From assembly GCA_001466705.2 (NCBI GenBank), contig LATX02000185.1:620001-684000 (forward strand): a DNA stretch of 64,000 bases, given 5' to 3'. Below are positions 48,901 through 60,357 of this stretch, piece after piece. Numbering within the stretch: the first letter of the stretch is position 1; each line of letters opens with the position of its first letter. Source of the DNA: Moniliophthora roreri (lineage: Eukaryota; Basidiomycota; Agaricomycetes; Agaricales; Marasmiaceae). The notes under the pieces were generated by a model. The model ran no database searches and was not told the DNA's origin. It worked only from the letters and a program-made list of their open reading frames with translations. Made by a program: the position numbers and the translations under genes.

Positions 48901-50094
48901 CTCGGCTGGTGTTGGCCGCGTGCTGTCCTTGTCGGGTACTGGTGTTGACGGTGGAGGTCCAGCCAAAGTGGTCCAGCAAGCCAATATCTACGACTCTCGG
49001 TGCCGTCTTCACCTTGGATGCGCGGCTCCGACGAGATTTAAGGCACTCGCTTGCGGTACCGTCAATGTCGGATGTGTTCAGCGGATGTTCGCGGTAACCG
49101 CCTGCACAGTGTTTAATATCGGCTGTTGCGGTTGTTTTGCCATCAACTGACATCGTATTCGATGGCGATGGCGATGGCGATGGCGATGGCAATGATGTCG
49201 CTGCCGTCATGAATGATTACGTCCATACCCGTACGACTGTCGGTGTTGCTGCGGTTCACTTGCCTTTCTTTCTTCACTTCCTTTACTTCTTCCACCCACC
49301 CCCAACTAACCAACTCGCCCATCACAGGCATCATCGAACGCTCCTGCATCGAAGGCCAACGTACCTACCACCTCGAACTCGAACGCGCCATGCGCGTATA
49401 CATCAAAGAACACCAATCCGAATTCATACCCGAAGGAATCGAGTTACCACCTCCTACATCATCTCCAGAAGTTGTTTCTCAACCACTCTCACCTACATCA
49501 TCCACGCAAATACCTCAAATACCACTTACACCTGCAGCTCGTGAACGAGAACGAAATCAACGAGCGTTCCAATGGGCTTGGGATACGTTTGCTGGTGCAG
49601 CTAATGTCGGAAAGAATTCGGCAAAGGGGGCTATTGAGCTTATTAGAGATGCGTGGGATCAGAGTGAGACGACGACGGTACTTTATTTTGTTATCGTCGG
49701 TCTGGTGTTGTCGAATTTGTGGACGTGGTGGTCCTCCGGGTCTGGGTCTGGTGGTGGCGAAGCGGGGTTGGGTAAGAGAGAGTTGAGAGAGTTGAGAGAG
49801 TTGAGGAAGGAGTTACGGGAGAGGGAGAGTTTGGGGTTGGGCCTGGGGTTGGATAGGGATCGGGAGAAGTGGGTACAAGGGATTGTGGGTGCTGTTTGGG
49901 AAGAGATGAATCATGGGTCTGCGAGTAGAGCTGATGGGGCGGTGAAGGTAGCGGTTGGGGAAGATGGCAAGGTGGATCTAGGGAGCGTGAAAGACGCTGT
50001 TGGGGCGTTGAAGCAGCAGTTGGACGATGTGGAGTCGAGGGTCAAGGCGATTAGGGAGAGTTTGGACGGGTTGAGTATACAAGAGTTGGATTAA
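45922..50094 (+). CDS. GRAM/VASt-domain sterol-transfer protein (Lam/Ltc, Aster-like)
   Basis: A long multi-exon gene of roughly 1,100 aa. The first exon (45922-46899) and its continuation encode a disordered Ser/Pro-rich region with a proline tract. An acidic stretch (SDSDSDDEEFGSSEDDEILG) precedes a GRAM domain (FHELFSGIPEGDYLIEDYGC through LYISENHICFHANILGWITD and ALEKKMTAFVIPNAIQITT). A VASt/StART-like domain follows (PEVALDAVVPGTPDRIHNLM, MSDWTPL, VVSTVVEWTGRSFIRGIIER). A membrane span (TVLYFVIVGLVLSNLWTWW) and a coiled-coil-like tail ending LDGLSIQELD complete it. Such proteins sit in the ER at contact sites with the plasma membrane and move sterol. The first intron is about 300 nt with an uncertain acceptor near 47.2 kb; a 557-nt intron (48771-49327) interrupts the VASt domain. 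Start chosen as the first ATG of the exon. Confidence 0.9.
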
Positions 50095-50332
50095 TGCCTA
50101 TGAACGCACACACTCGTTTGCTTTATCTCGGTTCTTTCATCATTTGCTGTATATAAGATAACTTTCATTGGGATGGGAGATACCCGAATGTGATGACGTT
50201 TGCGCGTGTGCGATGCGAAGCGCGCTCTATGTCGCTCCGCTCCTGGCTTTGGTCGCAGATCAATCAATTTGCCTCCATGCCATCTGTCAGGGTTATACAC
50301 GAGGACTCGTAATAAATATCGGCACGTTGACA

Positions 50333-51271
50333 TCAACGAGTTACTGCCTTCCGCCTCGTGTCCTCCGGTATGAACTTTCCCCCAGACCGAATAAATACAT
50401 CCCTGCCCCCTCCATACCGATACGCATTGTGCTGGTCCCTCCCAACAGTATTAAACGATGCGTTGCCTGATATATTGCCTTTAAAGTTGGGCCCAAACAT
50501 CGAATTGGTCGAGGTATTCGTCGGTTGTGGCGCGCTAGCGGCACGGTCTAGCTTCTTTCGAATCACGATCAATGATTGCATCTACCACAGCATGTCAAAC
50601 CACGAAGAGCAAACCAGGTATGAAAAAAAGAAAAAAAAACCCCAAAACTTACGGTGAACATATCCATCGCCTCGTCCAATTTTCTTCTAAATTCCACAAT
50701 ATGCTCCGCATCAGACTTGTGTTTGAGGAATCGGATGAACCAGTTTCTATCTTTCTGACAGAGGGCAAAGTGTTTGATTTCTGAAAGGGTCCTAAACGAG
50801 GGGTAAAATAATTCAGATTGAAGGGCGCAACTTCTGGGCTAGCTCGTGTTTTGGTTACTTACTCACAGAATTTCTTCAAATGCTGCATCAAAAGCGGAGA
50901 CTCGGAGGAATTGATGCCCAAGTGTTTCCCCTCTTGATGGGCGGCGGCTTCGCATGTCTGTCTTATCTCGAGGATAAGCGCGCCAACTCTTTCTCCAAGA
51001 CTGAGGATATCTGCTTTATTGGAGCGACATTGCTACTTGGGAGGTCAAGATTAGCTCATGATCGGATGGATGGTCCAGTGATAGTATAAAAGAGACGAAC
51101 CTGGACTGCCTCCAGAATACTTAGAGCCAACGACGATGCCTCCGAGAGATATGGTACAGTGGTATAGGTGGAGATGTCGTTGAGCGTTGTGAATAGTGTT
51201 TGAATAGCGTCGTTTGCGAGTGAAAGCATTGGTGCTGAAGATGGTGATGGTAGGCGTGTACTAGGAACCAT
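50333..51271 (-). CDS. HeLo/MLKL-like domain protein E with amyloid-like motif tail
   Basis: Exons 51271-51101, 51032-50863, 50791-50653 and 50581-50333 give 242 aa; phases 0, 2, 0. Domain landmarks are YTTVPYLSEASSLALSILEA, ILSLGERVGALILEIRQTCE, TLSEIKHFALCQKDRNWFIR and VEFRRKLDEAMDMFTMQSLI, the last matching the 'alpha-helix plus brace' pattern of fungal MLKL_NTD-like regions best of all members. The tail contains FGPNFKGNISGNASFNTVGR followed by DQHN, a Gly/Asn/Phe motif like those in G and H. Convergent with the lipid-transfer gene, with 238 bp between their 3' ends. No catalytic domain. The fold assignment rests on pattern memory. Confidence 0.8.
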
Positions 51272-52976
51272 GGTAAATATCTTGAGTTATACTATGAGAT
51301 CGTGGGATCGTGGGTTATAATATAAGATCGTGGGTACGATAGAATCAACATATTGTAGATGTGATCTACTCCTAGCGCTCCCAACGGATCGGATTCAGGT
51401 CGGATTCAGATACATCCGCTCGGATTGTCGTTGTCGAGGGCACAATCCGCCATCCGTGGATTGCAATCCGAGGATATCCGTCGGGTGGAGAAACATCCGC
51501 GGATGGGCGCCACTACCAGCGTTTGCGGTCGGGGACTGGTTCCCACAACGAGAATTTGCCTCTAATCATTTTCCACTCGTGCTTCGGATGTTCTGCCAAG
51601 CTATGGACACTCCGCTACTAGGACCTTGAGATACCTCCAAAGATCTTATATGATGTCTTAGTACGCTTTTTCGAAACATTGGAAAGACTGGAGAAATAGA
51701 AAAAGCGTTGTGTGAATTGGTACACGGGTTTAGGTCAAACGCTCTGACGCACAGTTTGAAATGACTTGACTTTCTGTACCCCGTAGATGAACCATGAGAG
51801 ACGTTCAGCTGTCATATTTAGTCAGAAGCCTCCAAAAGCCCGCAATAGAAGGCAAAAACTCACCTCAGACGTCTCGAATCTAGAACACATCAATATGTTT
51901 GCTGACCCGTCGCCGTCTGAAGGACGGCAGTCCGCAGATTGAGGGTCGTCGGGACGTCATATCCGATAGACAATCCGGTCGGATAATTCGAGTCAATCCG
52001 ATCTAGGTTTTCTATTACGAGGGCTTAGCGCCTACACATGGCAGCCACCTGTAACCTTTGGCATTCAATTTCGCTTTGCCGTAACCTTGGGAGAAGGAAC
52101 TGTCTGCACTTGTATTGCATGTGTTATGTTTTGAATCTGATAACGGGTCGTGATCTAGAGATCTGGATGGGTTCGTGATTTTGACCACAGAAATATGCAA
52201 AAGTACCGTCGGGTTATTATCCAACACGTAGTGTTCGATTACTGGAAATGGGTTGATCCTACTGGTGCTTTGACGGAGAAACCGACTAAACTGATGAGAC
52301 AGACGGCAGGTCCTTCAAGTACAGACGGAGGAATCCATGAGTCTGAGCTGCGGTGGATTGTTGGGTGAGTACAATTCGACAACTCGACCGATGATGCATT
52401 TGAAATACATTGAAGCTCGTGAAAGTTGGCGTTGGGACTTTGAAGAACGTGGTTGAGGGGAGGTTATGGAATAGGTTTACCTCAAAGGGTGTTGTTGGGG
52501 ATTCGTTGTTATTTTTCTGTGTCGTCGTATTAGTTGTGGTAGCAATAGAGGTCAAGATGGAAATCGGAAATGGAGATAAAATACTTTCAAAGGCGCTGTA
52601 GGAGGCCACTGATGACGCAATGACCAAGCCTCGTTTGCTGTTTTTCGCACGGCCACGGGTATTTGTGCGTGTCGTCCCCGACAGCTATGCAACTCTACTA
52701 GACCTGTGCTGTCTCAAGTCACAATGCGTGGACAACTCGTGCAGAACATGTTCTATCTACACGCTCCCAAGCAAAATACACGGCATGTTCTTGAGGCTCC
52801 GCTAAACGACACCAAGCGGTGCTTCCCATTTAAAATCCTGTCTCCAGCGCACAGTACAATGGCAATGCTATAACAATAGCTCTTCGCCATATATTTATAT
52901 CCAGCGTTCTGGTGATATCCAGTGTCAAGCATCTTATCCGAAACTCCTCTCATCTTCCGATTTCCAAAGCATCATT
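51272..52976. other. Gene-less region with ATCCG-rich repeat (about 51385-52010)
   Basis: Just upstream of gene E is a GATCGTGGG(A/T) triplication (51298-51336). From about 51385 to 51510, and again at 51955-52010, the words ATCCG/CGGAT recur many times in both orientations, as in the subterminal repeats of a TIR element. I could not define matching termini or target duplications. The rest shows no gene. Confidence 0.55.
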
Positions 52977-53980
52977 ATGACTGCAGCTGCTCCTGCTATA
53001 CAGCTCATAAACGAAGATACCCCTCTACTATCGACGGCAGCATATATTTCCATGCCGGTCCTCACATTATCGACGCCAGTACCCTACGTCGGGTTCGCAT
53101 ATGCATTATTGCTGGAGATTGCTACAGCAGCTCAAGTGAGTCGTTTATTCATTTTAAACCGCGTATTGACGTTTAATCGTCGAGGTGCCAGGAAGTAAAA
53201 ACTGACAAAAATGCCTTCGAAAGGCTGGCCCATGATCTGTGCTCGCTAGTATTGCAAATAAAAGCGGTTTGCGAGCATATATCGCCCGGGGACGGAATAT
53301 TGAACGAAGGCTCAGTTTTGTCTCTGATACTGCGCAATTACTTGGAAGAACTTAAAGAGTGCGTCTAGTCTCTCAAACTCGCAGTCCATCACTCACCCCC
53401 ACCCTTCTTGCTCATATAGAACGCTCACCGAAATCCGAGATTTTACAAAGCATCGCACCAATAGAAGTTGGAAAGGTTACTTCGATAACAAATCAGACCT
53501 AGCGAAGATAGAAGAATTCCGTGAGCGTGTCCAGCAGGTATTAGTTGTTCTGAGGGTGTGTGATACTTTTTTTCGTTAACGTGATATCTGAACCAAGTAA
53601 AAACCACCCAGGCCCATTTGAATATCAGCGTTTGCAGAACTCTGGACGGTATCGCAGACAGTATCGCTCATAGACAAGATTTAAATCAGGACGAGTTAAA
53701 GGAATGGGGCGGTGTACGACGAGATAGCACTGAACCACTGCCTCCGGTTGAGAGGAAGACCAAAAATCCGTTTGCTTCTTTAACCGTGTCATCACCTCCG
53801 AATCCAAACCCGTCCTCTCCAATGTCCTTTGAACACCTACTAGAGTCTAGTGCAATCCGTGGCACCGTCACCTCCAACAATATCAAAGACGACAGCAATA
53901 TTATAACCAATAACATTCACACCTCGTCGACAAACTGCAGAAATATTTATTACAATGACACGAGCTATTTCGGGCTCTAG
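52977..53980 (+). CDS. HeLo/MLKL-like domain protein F with KTxNPF tail
   Basis: Exons 52977-53135, 53192-53358, 53420-53555 and 53612-53980 give 276 aa, phases 0, 2, 0. Landmarks are TPVPYVGFAYALLLEIATAA, AFERLAHDLCSLVLQIKAVC, ETLTEIRDFTKHRTNRSWKG and EEFRERVQQVLVVLR, then AHLNISVCRTLDGIADSI. The domain and tail are closest to gene D: both have ER/EKTxNPF(A/T)S, a Pro/Ser spacer and a short acidic F-E-x-L/A motif, so D and F form one subgroup. Unlike D it ends without a hydrophobic segment, in an Asn/Ser/Thr-rich stretch. Start is the only ATG placed before the hydrophobic first helix. Function unknown, probable adaptor or executor of a cell-death pathway (inference). Confidence 0.8.
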
Positions 53981-55511
53981 GTTCGCACAGTGTAGGTATG
54001 CTGTTTACAACTTTCTCCAGTCGCAAGCTAATATTATCGCTCAACCAGGTACAAATTATTTATTAATATGTTAATTTTCGAGTAATTGCTATCATGTATA
54101 TGTATTTAATATTGTCTGTTATGCCATGCAATATACCCCCGCCTTCGGAGCGAGAAGTACGACTTTTGATTGCGGCAGAAGAATCCAGAGCGCAGCTCGG
54201 CTCTGGACGACAAAGCTGTCTCGCATTCGTGCTAGAGTTTTGATTAGCCTGCTATGTGAAGATCTAGCAAATGCCCGGTGTTGCAAGGTCCCTTTCCGCA
54301 CGTAGCAAGATGGTCTGAGATTTCCTATTAATTTCAAGTTCGTACAGTCAAGCTCGCGATACTTACATCAGTGGAGGCAAAAAATGTCCCGTTCACACCG
54401 GACGATATAGCATCACAAATTTTTGCCAAAGTCTCATTCACGACACAATGGTTGACACGTTTGTATCTGCGAGGAATCTGCGAGTACAGAGCAGCCAGGG
54501 TACGCAAATCCACAATACAGCGTATCCAAATCATACAAAGTTAATAAATACAGTCCAGCAATAAGTTGGCGACAATCCTCCTACCATCGAGGGAAGCTGA
54601 TAGAGTACGTTTCGAACGTGGGGTATGACCTTTGGATGGAGGAAGCACGCCTCGTGGAATCGGGGAGAGCCGAGTTCAATGGGGGTTCTAGGAGTTGTGT
54701 AACGACCTGATATTATTGAACTTGTCCAGAAACCAGCGTGAGCTTCCGATGGTTCTTCTCCTAAAAATTTGAGGCCCAGTTTGCACTGGCGTCAACGATG
54801 AAAAATTATGGGGTTACTCGACCATCTTCTGCGTACCATCAGATTACTTGAGTGCTTCTAAAGGTTTCTACCTCTCGTTTTAGTCGCAGTATTTGTTGAT
54901 CCATTTTCTTTCTCTGTCTCTATTTTCGGCCTTTGCTGATTGGTAGACGTAGGCTCAGCGCTCAGCGCTCAGGGCCTGTAAAAAGTGTGAATACTTGTGT
55001 AGATATCTGAACAAGAAACGAGGAGAGCCTAACTTGCAAATTTTAGCCCAGAGCTTGAGTCCTACGACAGACAGAGCTGTTTTCAGGTAGACATCCCTGA
55101 CGTGTATCATCATCTGAGTGTTCGCCTTTTAGGTTGTCGACGTTCAGGTCGACGTTCAAGGCAGAATCCCGTGGCACAGCCACATCAACATTCGGTGAAG
55201 CTCCAACGCCGTCTCAATATCCAGCAGTAACGCGTCCTGTTTTGTAATCCATTTCTCGCACAAAAATTGTATTTTTCAGCTTTTCGGGTACCATAAGGCA
55301 CTCACGCACTTGATATATACACCTCTCACCGTGTAAAAACTAACCCTCCGTCGAATTGAATGCCATGGCCATTGAGCTCGCATTGAGCCACAACGCCTCG
55401 AGACAATGGTTAAGATATCCTGTATCACGGTATAAAGCAGCCACAAAGTTAGGCCAAGTATAGTACAATGTAAAGTATATAAATCATAATGATAGCCTCC
55501 AATAATTTAGA
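53981..55511. other. Gene-less stretch, includes diverged repeat copy
   Basis: No gene recognised. The segment at about 54740-55200 resembles 56810-57180. Two minus-strand frames at 54119-54534 (TLARMRDSFVVQSRAALWIL in one) might be exons of an unrecognised gene. Confidence 0.4.
54740..55200. repeat. Diverged repeat, copy 1
   Basis: Shared words in order with the second copy: CGTGAGCTTCCGA / CATGAGCTTCCGA, then TTCTGCGTACCATC, TTTCGGC, ATCAAGAAACGA or GAACAAGAAACGA, AATCCTACGGG / AGTCCTACGAC, and ACAGCCACATCAACA. The two copies are about 2.0 kb apart in the same orientation. Confidence 0.6.
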
Positions 55512-56003
55512 TCAGTAGTAGCGGTTCTGCCAGTATGACCAGCTCGTGTGGGTCTCTCGCTTGCTTCCGCCGCTAGGAACGACGATTTCGTCGTGGTCTG
55601 CATCCCAATCATATCGACTAATGGGACGATTAACTAGCAAAAGTCACAAACGTTAATGACGTATGATACAAATAGCAGATAGGATGATACTCACCAGCTT
55701 TAGCATAATAGGAAGCCAGGAAATAGTTTCTCATAACGTTTTCATTAAATTCGTCGTCTTCGGGTGGCACTAAAACGAAAAGTGCCCGGATCGTAATGCA
55801 AAAGCTTATATCCAAGCAGAAAAGAACTCACCAGAGTGTGCACCAGATCGTGGAACTGGTTCATACTCGTATGGGGTACGATTTTGGCTGTCCCTGTGGA
55901 TTTCCGCTACGACCTGGTAGAGTAGGCTGTATTGACGGGGAATTATTGGCTTGAAGCTGAGGTCCGCGATGGTAGAAGCGGTCGTAGCGGTCACGGTAGT
56001 CAT
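55512..56003 (-). CDS. Small hypothetical protein, 122 aa
   Basis: Three exons (56003-55832, 55769-55695, 55633-55512) give exactly 123 codons including the stop. All junctions are canonical GT-AG and the frame closes only with these introns, which supports a real gene. The sequence starts with a Thr/Ala-rich segment, has an acidic middle (PPEDDEFNENVMRNYFLASY) and ends WSYWQNRYY. I recognise no family. No signal peptide or membrane span. It lies between the two copies of a diverged repeat and may belong to a mobile or rapidly evolving segment. Longer 5' extension into 56.0-56.5 kb is possible, because open minus-strand frames continue there. Confidence 0.55.
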
Positions 56004-57417
56004 GCTGAATGTACAGTAAAGTAATCCAAGGGTGCTGGCACAAAATCGTTGGGGAAAAACCAATCCAAAACATTCTAGCTTTATATGACCACCAGCGCTT
56101 GATAAAATCATAAGCGAACCGTGTCCGCCTATTGTAAATCGAAAGTGGTGAACAATCGACTTTAGATTTAGATACCACAGTCACAGGGGAAGTTTCGTAA
56201 ATCTGTTGGAATCGTCTTCGGCAATCTGGTTATATCCGAGAGGGGACAATGACAAGTTTTGTTCTCGACAATGAACATTTAGACAGTCGTGCATTGTCCA
56301 GTCCAATAAGACAAGTTTTTGGAACGCCAGAGAAGGAGATTGGGGGAAGCTGGAGGTGATAGCAGACTGGTCGACGATTATGCGTTGCTCAAGGCGAGCC
56401 TGAGGAAGGCCCAGCTTCGGCGAAGTAGACACCTAAAGGAGGAAACAACCAGTTCCACATCAAAAGTTAGAAACCTATAGTCACATACTGTACCCCAGAG
56501 CAGATTGTGCACGGGCCATGGTGGCATAAAGGCGTTCACGAGGCGCTCGGTGATAAGTCCGCGTCGTTCAGGGTCCAGCTTTGATCGTTCTTCAAGGACA
56601 ATGAGATCTATGTAAGAACTGGCTCACATACTCGCCACGCGCCAGCAAATTCTAAACAGGCCAAACTACACTATCCGATGTAAAGTATAACCGTGAACAA
56701 TGGGCGTATCATGGTATTGAAACGGAGTAGGGATGCCAGATTTCAGGGTTCAACGTGGTTGACAATGGTAATCAGTGCCATCGGGGCAAAGCCAACTTTG
56801 GATACTGGAGTCGATCTCCTTTGTTGAAAGGTCGGCATGAGCTTCCGAGAATCCTTGTCCCAAAACGTGAGCCCTAGTTCGGAAGAGATACTCCACTGTC
56901 TTCTGCGTACCATCGGATCATCCAAGTGAATCTACCTCTCCGTCACGAGATCGGCATTTTTCTCTGTCAGAATTTTCGGCGACTCCATTCTTGAAAATAA
57001 GCCATGACCGGTAGGAAATCTATACAAGTGATCAAGAAACGATGGAATAGACCATACCGTAAGCTCGAATCCTACGGGAGAAAGGACCGGTTTCCGATAG
57101 CTGATGCTCTCGGTCCACGTCGTTCGCGATGGGAGCAGGATCAGAGAAGGCGAACACAGCCACATCAACACCTCATGTCGACAAATCGGGTAAGTGAATT
57201 GACAGTTTTCGCGTGCTTTGATTCTTTGACACATTACAAAGCATGCCAACGCAAATCAATTCCTATACATATGTTCCTATCGATATTAGACGAAACTAGG
57301 GTATATATAATATTATAGATACAAATTCCTCCATCCATAGCCAAAAATACATATTCATATATGTGTCCACGCCGAACGAGACTGAGACTACTCTCCCTCA
57401 CTCATCGCCCGGCTCAT
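56004..57417. other. Unassigned stretch with open minus-strand frames and a diverged repeat
   Basis: The minus-strand frame 56181-56432 (LPQARLEQRIIVDQSAITSS...) and a preceding in-frame piece near 56460-56600 (ERRGLITERLVNAFMPPWPV) look coding and are separated by a plausible intron, but I could not complete a gene. The repeat copy at 56810-57180 follows. Confidence 0.4.
56810..57180. repeat. Diverged repeat, copy 2
   Basis: Same orientation as the copy at 54740-55200, sharing about eight word matches in the same order, including TTCTGCGTACCATC and ACAGCCACATCAACA. Overall identity looks moderate, so the duplication is not recent. Confidence 0.6.
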
Positions 57418-60357
57418 TCAAAACCCCAACTGCTCCACAAAACTCTGCCAACTAGCATCTAGCACCGGTGTTCCCATACCCATACCCATTCCCATAGTCA
57501 TACCGCTCAAAACTCCAGGACTACCAACGCCAAACAACTCTGTACCTCCTACTCCCGTACCACCGCCTCCTCCCGAGAAAGCAGACCCAACGCCAAAATC
57601 AAAATCAAACGCCCCGGATCCGGATGTAGATGACTCTGGTGCGTGTGCGGGTACATTGCCATCAAAGAACCCAGGTCCGAATGTATCCATATCCTCCGCT
57701 ATTGTAGCGTGCATGGCTACTTCTTCCACTTCCTCATCGGAGCTAGTATCAGAATAGGGGTTAGGAACTGGCGAAACGAGTCTCGTCTTGCCGCCCAACC
57801 GATCGAGCTCCGCCTCGGTCAGGTGCCTGTCGAGAGGTATAGTAGTGGGTGAAGAAAGCGTTTCTTTAGCTTTTTTGTGTAGGCAGCGGATGGTTTCCTG
57901 TATAATGATCATTATTCATCAAGGAAAGACAGAAGAAAGGAAGATAGGGGCTTACAAGAAGGTTGGCGGCGGATCTACCTCCGGCAGCTGAAGCTTCTTC
58001 GTACACCTTGAGCGCTGCGTCAAGTTCTTCCATAGCTGAATGCGAGAGCCTATTCGACGGGGCCCGAGAGATGAGTATACATAGGACGATCTGTGTGGGT
58101 AAAGGCGAGGTCGTCAGCATTCCTCATTCCTATCCCGGAAAGAAAGAACGCCAGACGCAGGAGCTCGAGAACACGTAGACACGAAACTGGAAAAACGCAA
58201 AAGAAAACATCATGACCACTCACACATGCACTCAGCCCCCAACTCCAACCTACACCCCATCTCGCAGCTTTCCCCGGCGCAACAGTATGCAAATGCCTCA
58301 ACCCCTGCAATATCCTCCACGCCGAACGGTACGTCGCCATCAAGGACGGTAAAAACTTTTGATTGTTCACATTTTGCGGGGAGCCTGGATTAGAACCGTC
58401 TGAAGCGCTAGGCGTGAAGAGAAGTGACGTGAAGAACGGTTTGTGGAGGTTTAGGAGCGCTAAGCAGCAAAGGAAGACGTTAGAAAGAAAGGCAGAGGGG
58501 AAGCGACAAGACACGTACTGTTCTCCTTGTAACACAAAACCAACATCCGTTCCATCTCTCTTCCTTGCCATCCTCTTCCCCTTGGACCGCTGTCTACTCC
58601 CGCGCCCCGTTCAGTTGAACAGTTTGGTCGGAGGTGTAAAGGTACGGGAAAGTCCCTAATCTTGCGGTCTGATTCGAGGATGAGTGTATACGAGGGCGAC
58701 GAGGCGCTAAAGCACGATTGGAGGATGGTGTGGATGAACAGTGTATATGTATATGTCCATGAATGAACTAGGCTTCTACGTCAGCGAACGAAGAATAGAG
58801 AGTCAGACAGGGAGACAGACACGTACAGCTCATTTCCAACGAATCCGACGTAGAAGGCGAAGAAGAGGCAAAAGGCCCTTCATCAGACGGGAAGGGACAG
58901 TCAATATACACTGGAGCAAGGTTTGGCGGCCTGCCAAACGAAAACGACATCCACGTGTCCAATGCAAACAGTTGCCAAAAGACGCGGTTACGTCTTTGTT
59001 GTTGAATGAGCGGTAAACTCCATCGTGCGCTGTTGAGGTCTGTTAGAATTGCAAGTTTAATGAGTAAGCAAAAGTAAAATGGCAAGACAAGCACGAGACA
59101 CGCACGTAACCCAATACTCAGCCCCAATCTCAACGCATGCCCACTAACTGGTAACCCCGAATTTGTACCGAGAGCTTGCCAGTCACTGAGTTCTAGGTAT
59201 ATAGCTAGATGTAGAGCAGCCTCTACACCACGAAGCGTGGTTCGTTTGAAAGGTGCCTGCAAACTACAGGTCGCACGTGCGAGGTAGTAGTATTCCTGAG
59301 CTTGGATGGAGTATGGGGGTAATGTAGGATCGAAGAGAGATGCCAATGCAAAGATGGAATAGAGGAGAGCGAGGAGGTGATGGTCGATACATTGTTTCTT
59401 GGGATGTAGAGTTGAGGAAGAGGAAGGTGCCGGTTGAGGAATGTTTTCTGATGTAAACGTCGTATACGCCGGCGCACGATATATCCCACTCAACACTTCG
59501 TCCAAGAGTTCCTCTCTCGGTATAGGGTGATATAAACCGCCCCCTTCGGTCAGGTAGACCTCGCATAACCGAATAGCTTCCCCGAGTGGTGGTAAGAGGC
59601 GAAAAAGCTCTTCACCGAGCTGTTGGGGATCCTTGTCCGAGTCTGTACACGTAGCCCCAATGATCTTTTTAGATATTCGAGGACAATCTGGTTCTGTTTG
59701 TGGTGTCGGAGAGGATAAAGCCCGGATGAGAAACTCGGAACGGGCGGTTTTGCCTAGGAACGTGGATTCGCCGTTCGATGAGATGCTGAGGGTGCCAAAC
59801 GAGTCTATCAGGGTGTCTTCTCCTGAATCCTGTGTCTGTGATGCATCTGTCGGGCTCGAGGAACTGGCAGCGGCGTTTGGGCTGGATGATGATGAACTGG
59901 CTCCTGTCGACGTCAGCGGCATCTTCAACCCCAACAACTCATCTCGCAGCAATACATGATCCTCCCCTGGCCCTATAGCATTTCGCAATGCATCCTCCAA
60001 CTCTCGTACTCGCTCACATAACCGCTCGATGCGCTCGTGTAGCTCCTCGGTATTGGCAAGGACCAGTCGGTTGTGTTTGCCTGCAGTCAAGGAGCCGTCT
60101 GGGCAGATAGTTGCGCAGCCTCTGGAGACGCATTTCTCGCAAGGAACCTTTTTATCGCAGCGTAGCTTGAGACGGCGGCATTCGGCACAGGATGTGGGGC
60201 TAGTGGAAGAGGTACGGGAGAAGAAATGAGAAGAAACGGGATTCAAGAGATGAGTATCACGGGAGAAGGACACAACGTTGGGGACTCACACTCTCCCAGG
60301 CTTCCGCCTTCCAAGCGGTAAAGCTTCTCGTTCTTTTTCTTTCGGTGTTACTCCCAT
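57418..60357 (-). CDS. Zn(II)2Cys6 fungal transcription factor with Fungal_trans domain
   Basis: Exon 1 (60357-60290) is short and joins exon 2 (60199-59106) to form LPLGRRKPGRVPTSCAECRR, the start of a binuclear zinc cluster with six cysteines (CAECRRLKLRC, then CEKCVSRGCATIC). A leucine/arginine coiled-coil follows (ELHERIERLCERVRELEDAL). The fungal-specific middle domain runs through LLPPLGEAIRLCEVYLTEGG, HHLLALLYSIFALASLFDPT, SGHALRLGLSIGL, RRNRVFWQLFALDTWMSFSF and GRPPNLAPVYIDCPFP. The C-terminal exons encode FFTSLLF, ATYRSAWRILQGLRHLHTVA, MEELDAALKVYEEASAAGGR, then a Gly-rich, Met/Gly-repeat tail ending SFVEQLGF. About 850-900 aa. Targets unknown. The splice between 58.83 and 58.50 kb is uncertain: the frame changes there and needs either a 53-nt intron or a frameshift. 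Confidence 0.88.

Noticed and set aside
52286..52627. 113-codon minus-strand frame
   Set aside because: Starts at TTG, has threonine/asparagine low complexity, and no splice-compatible neighbours.
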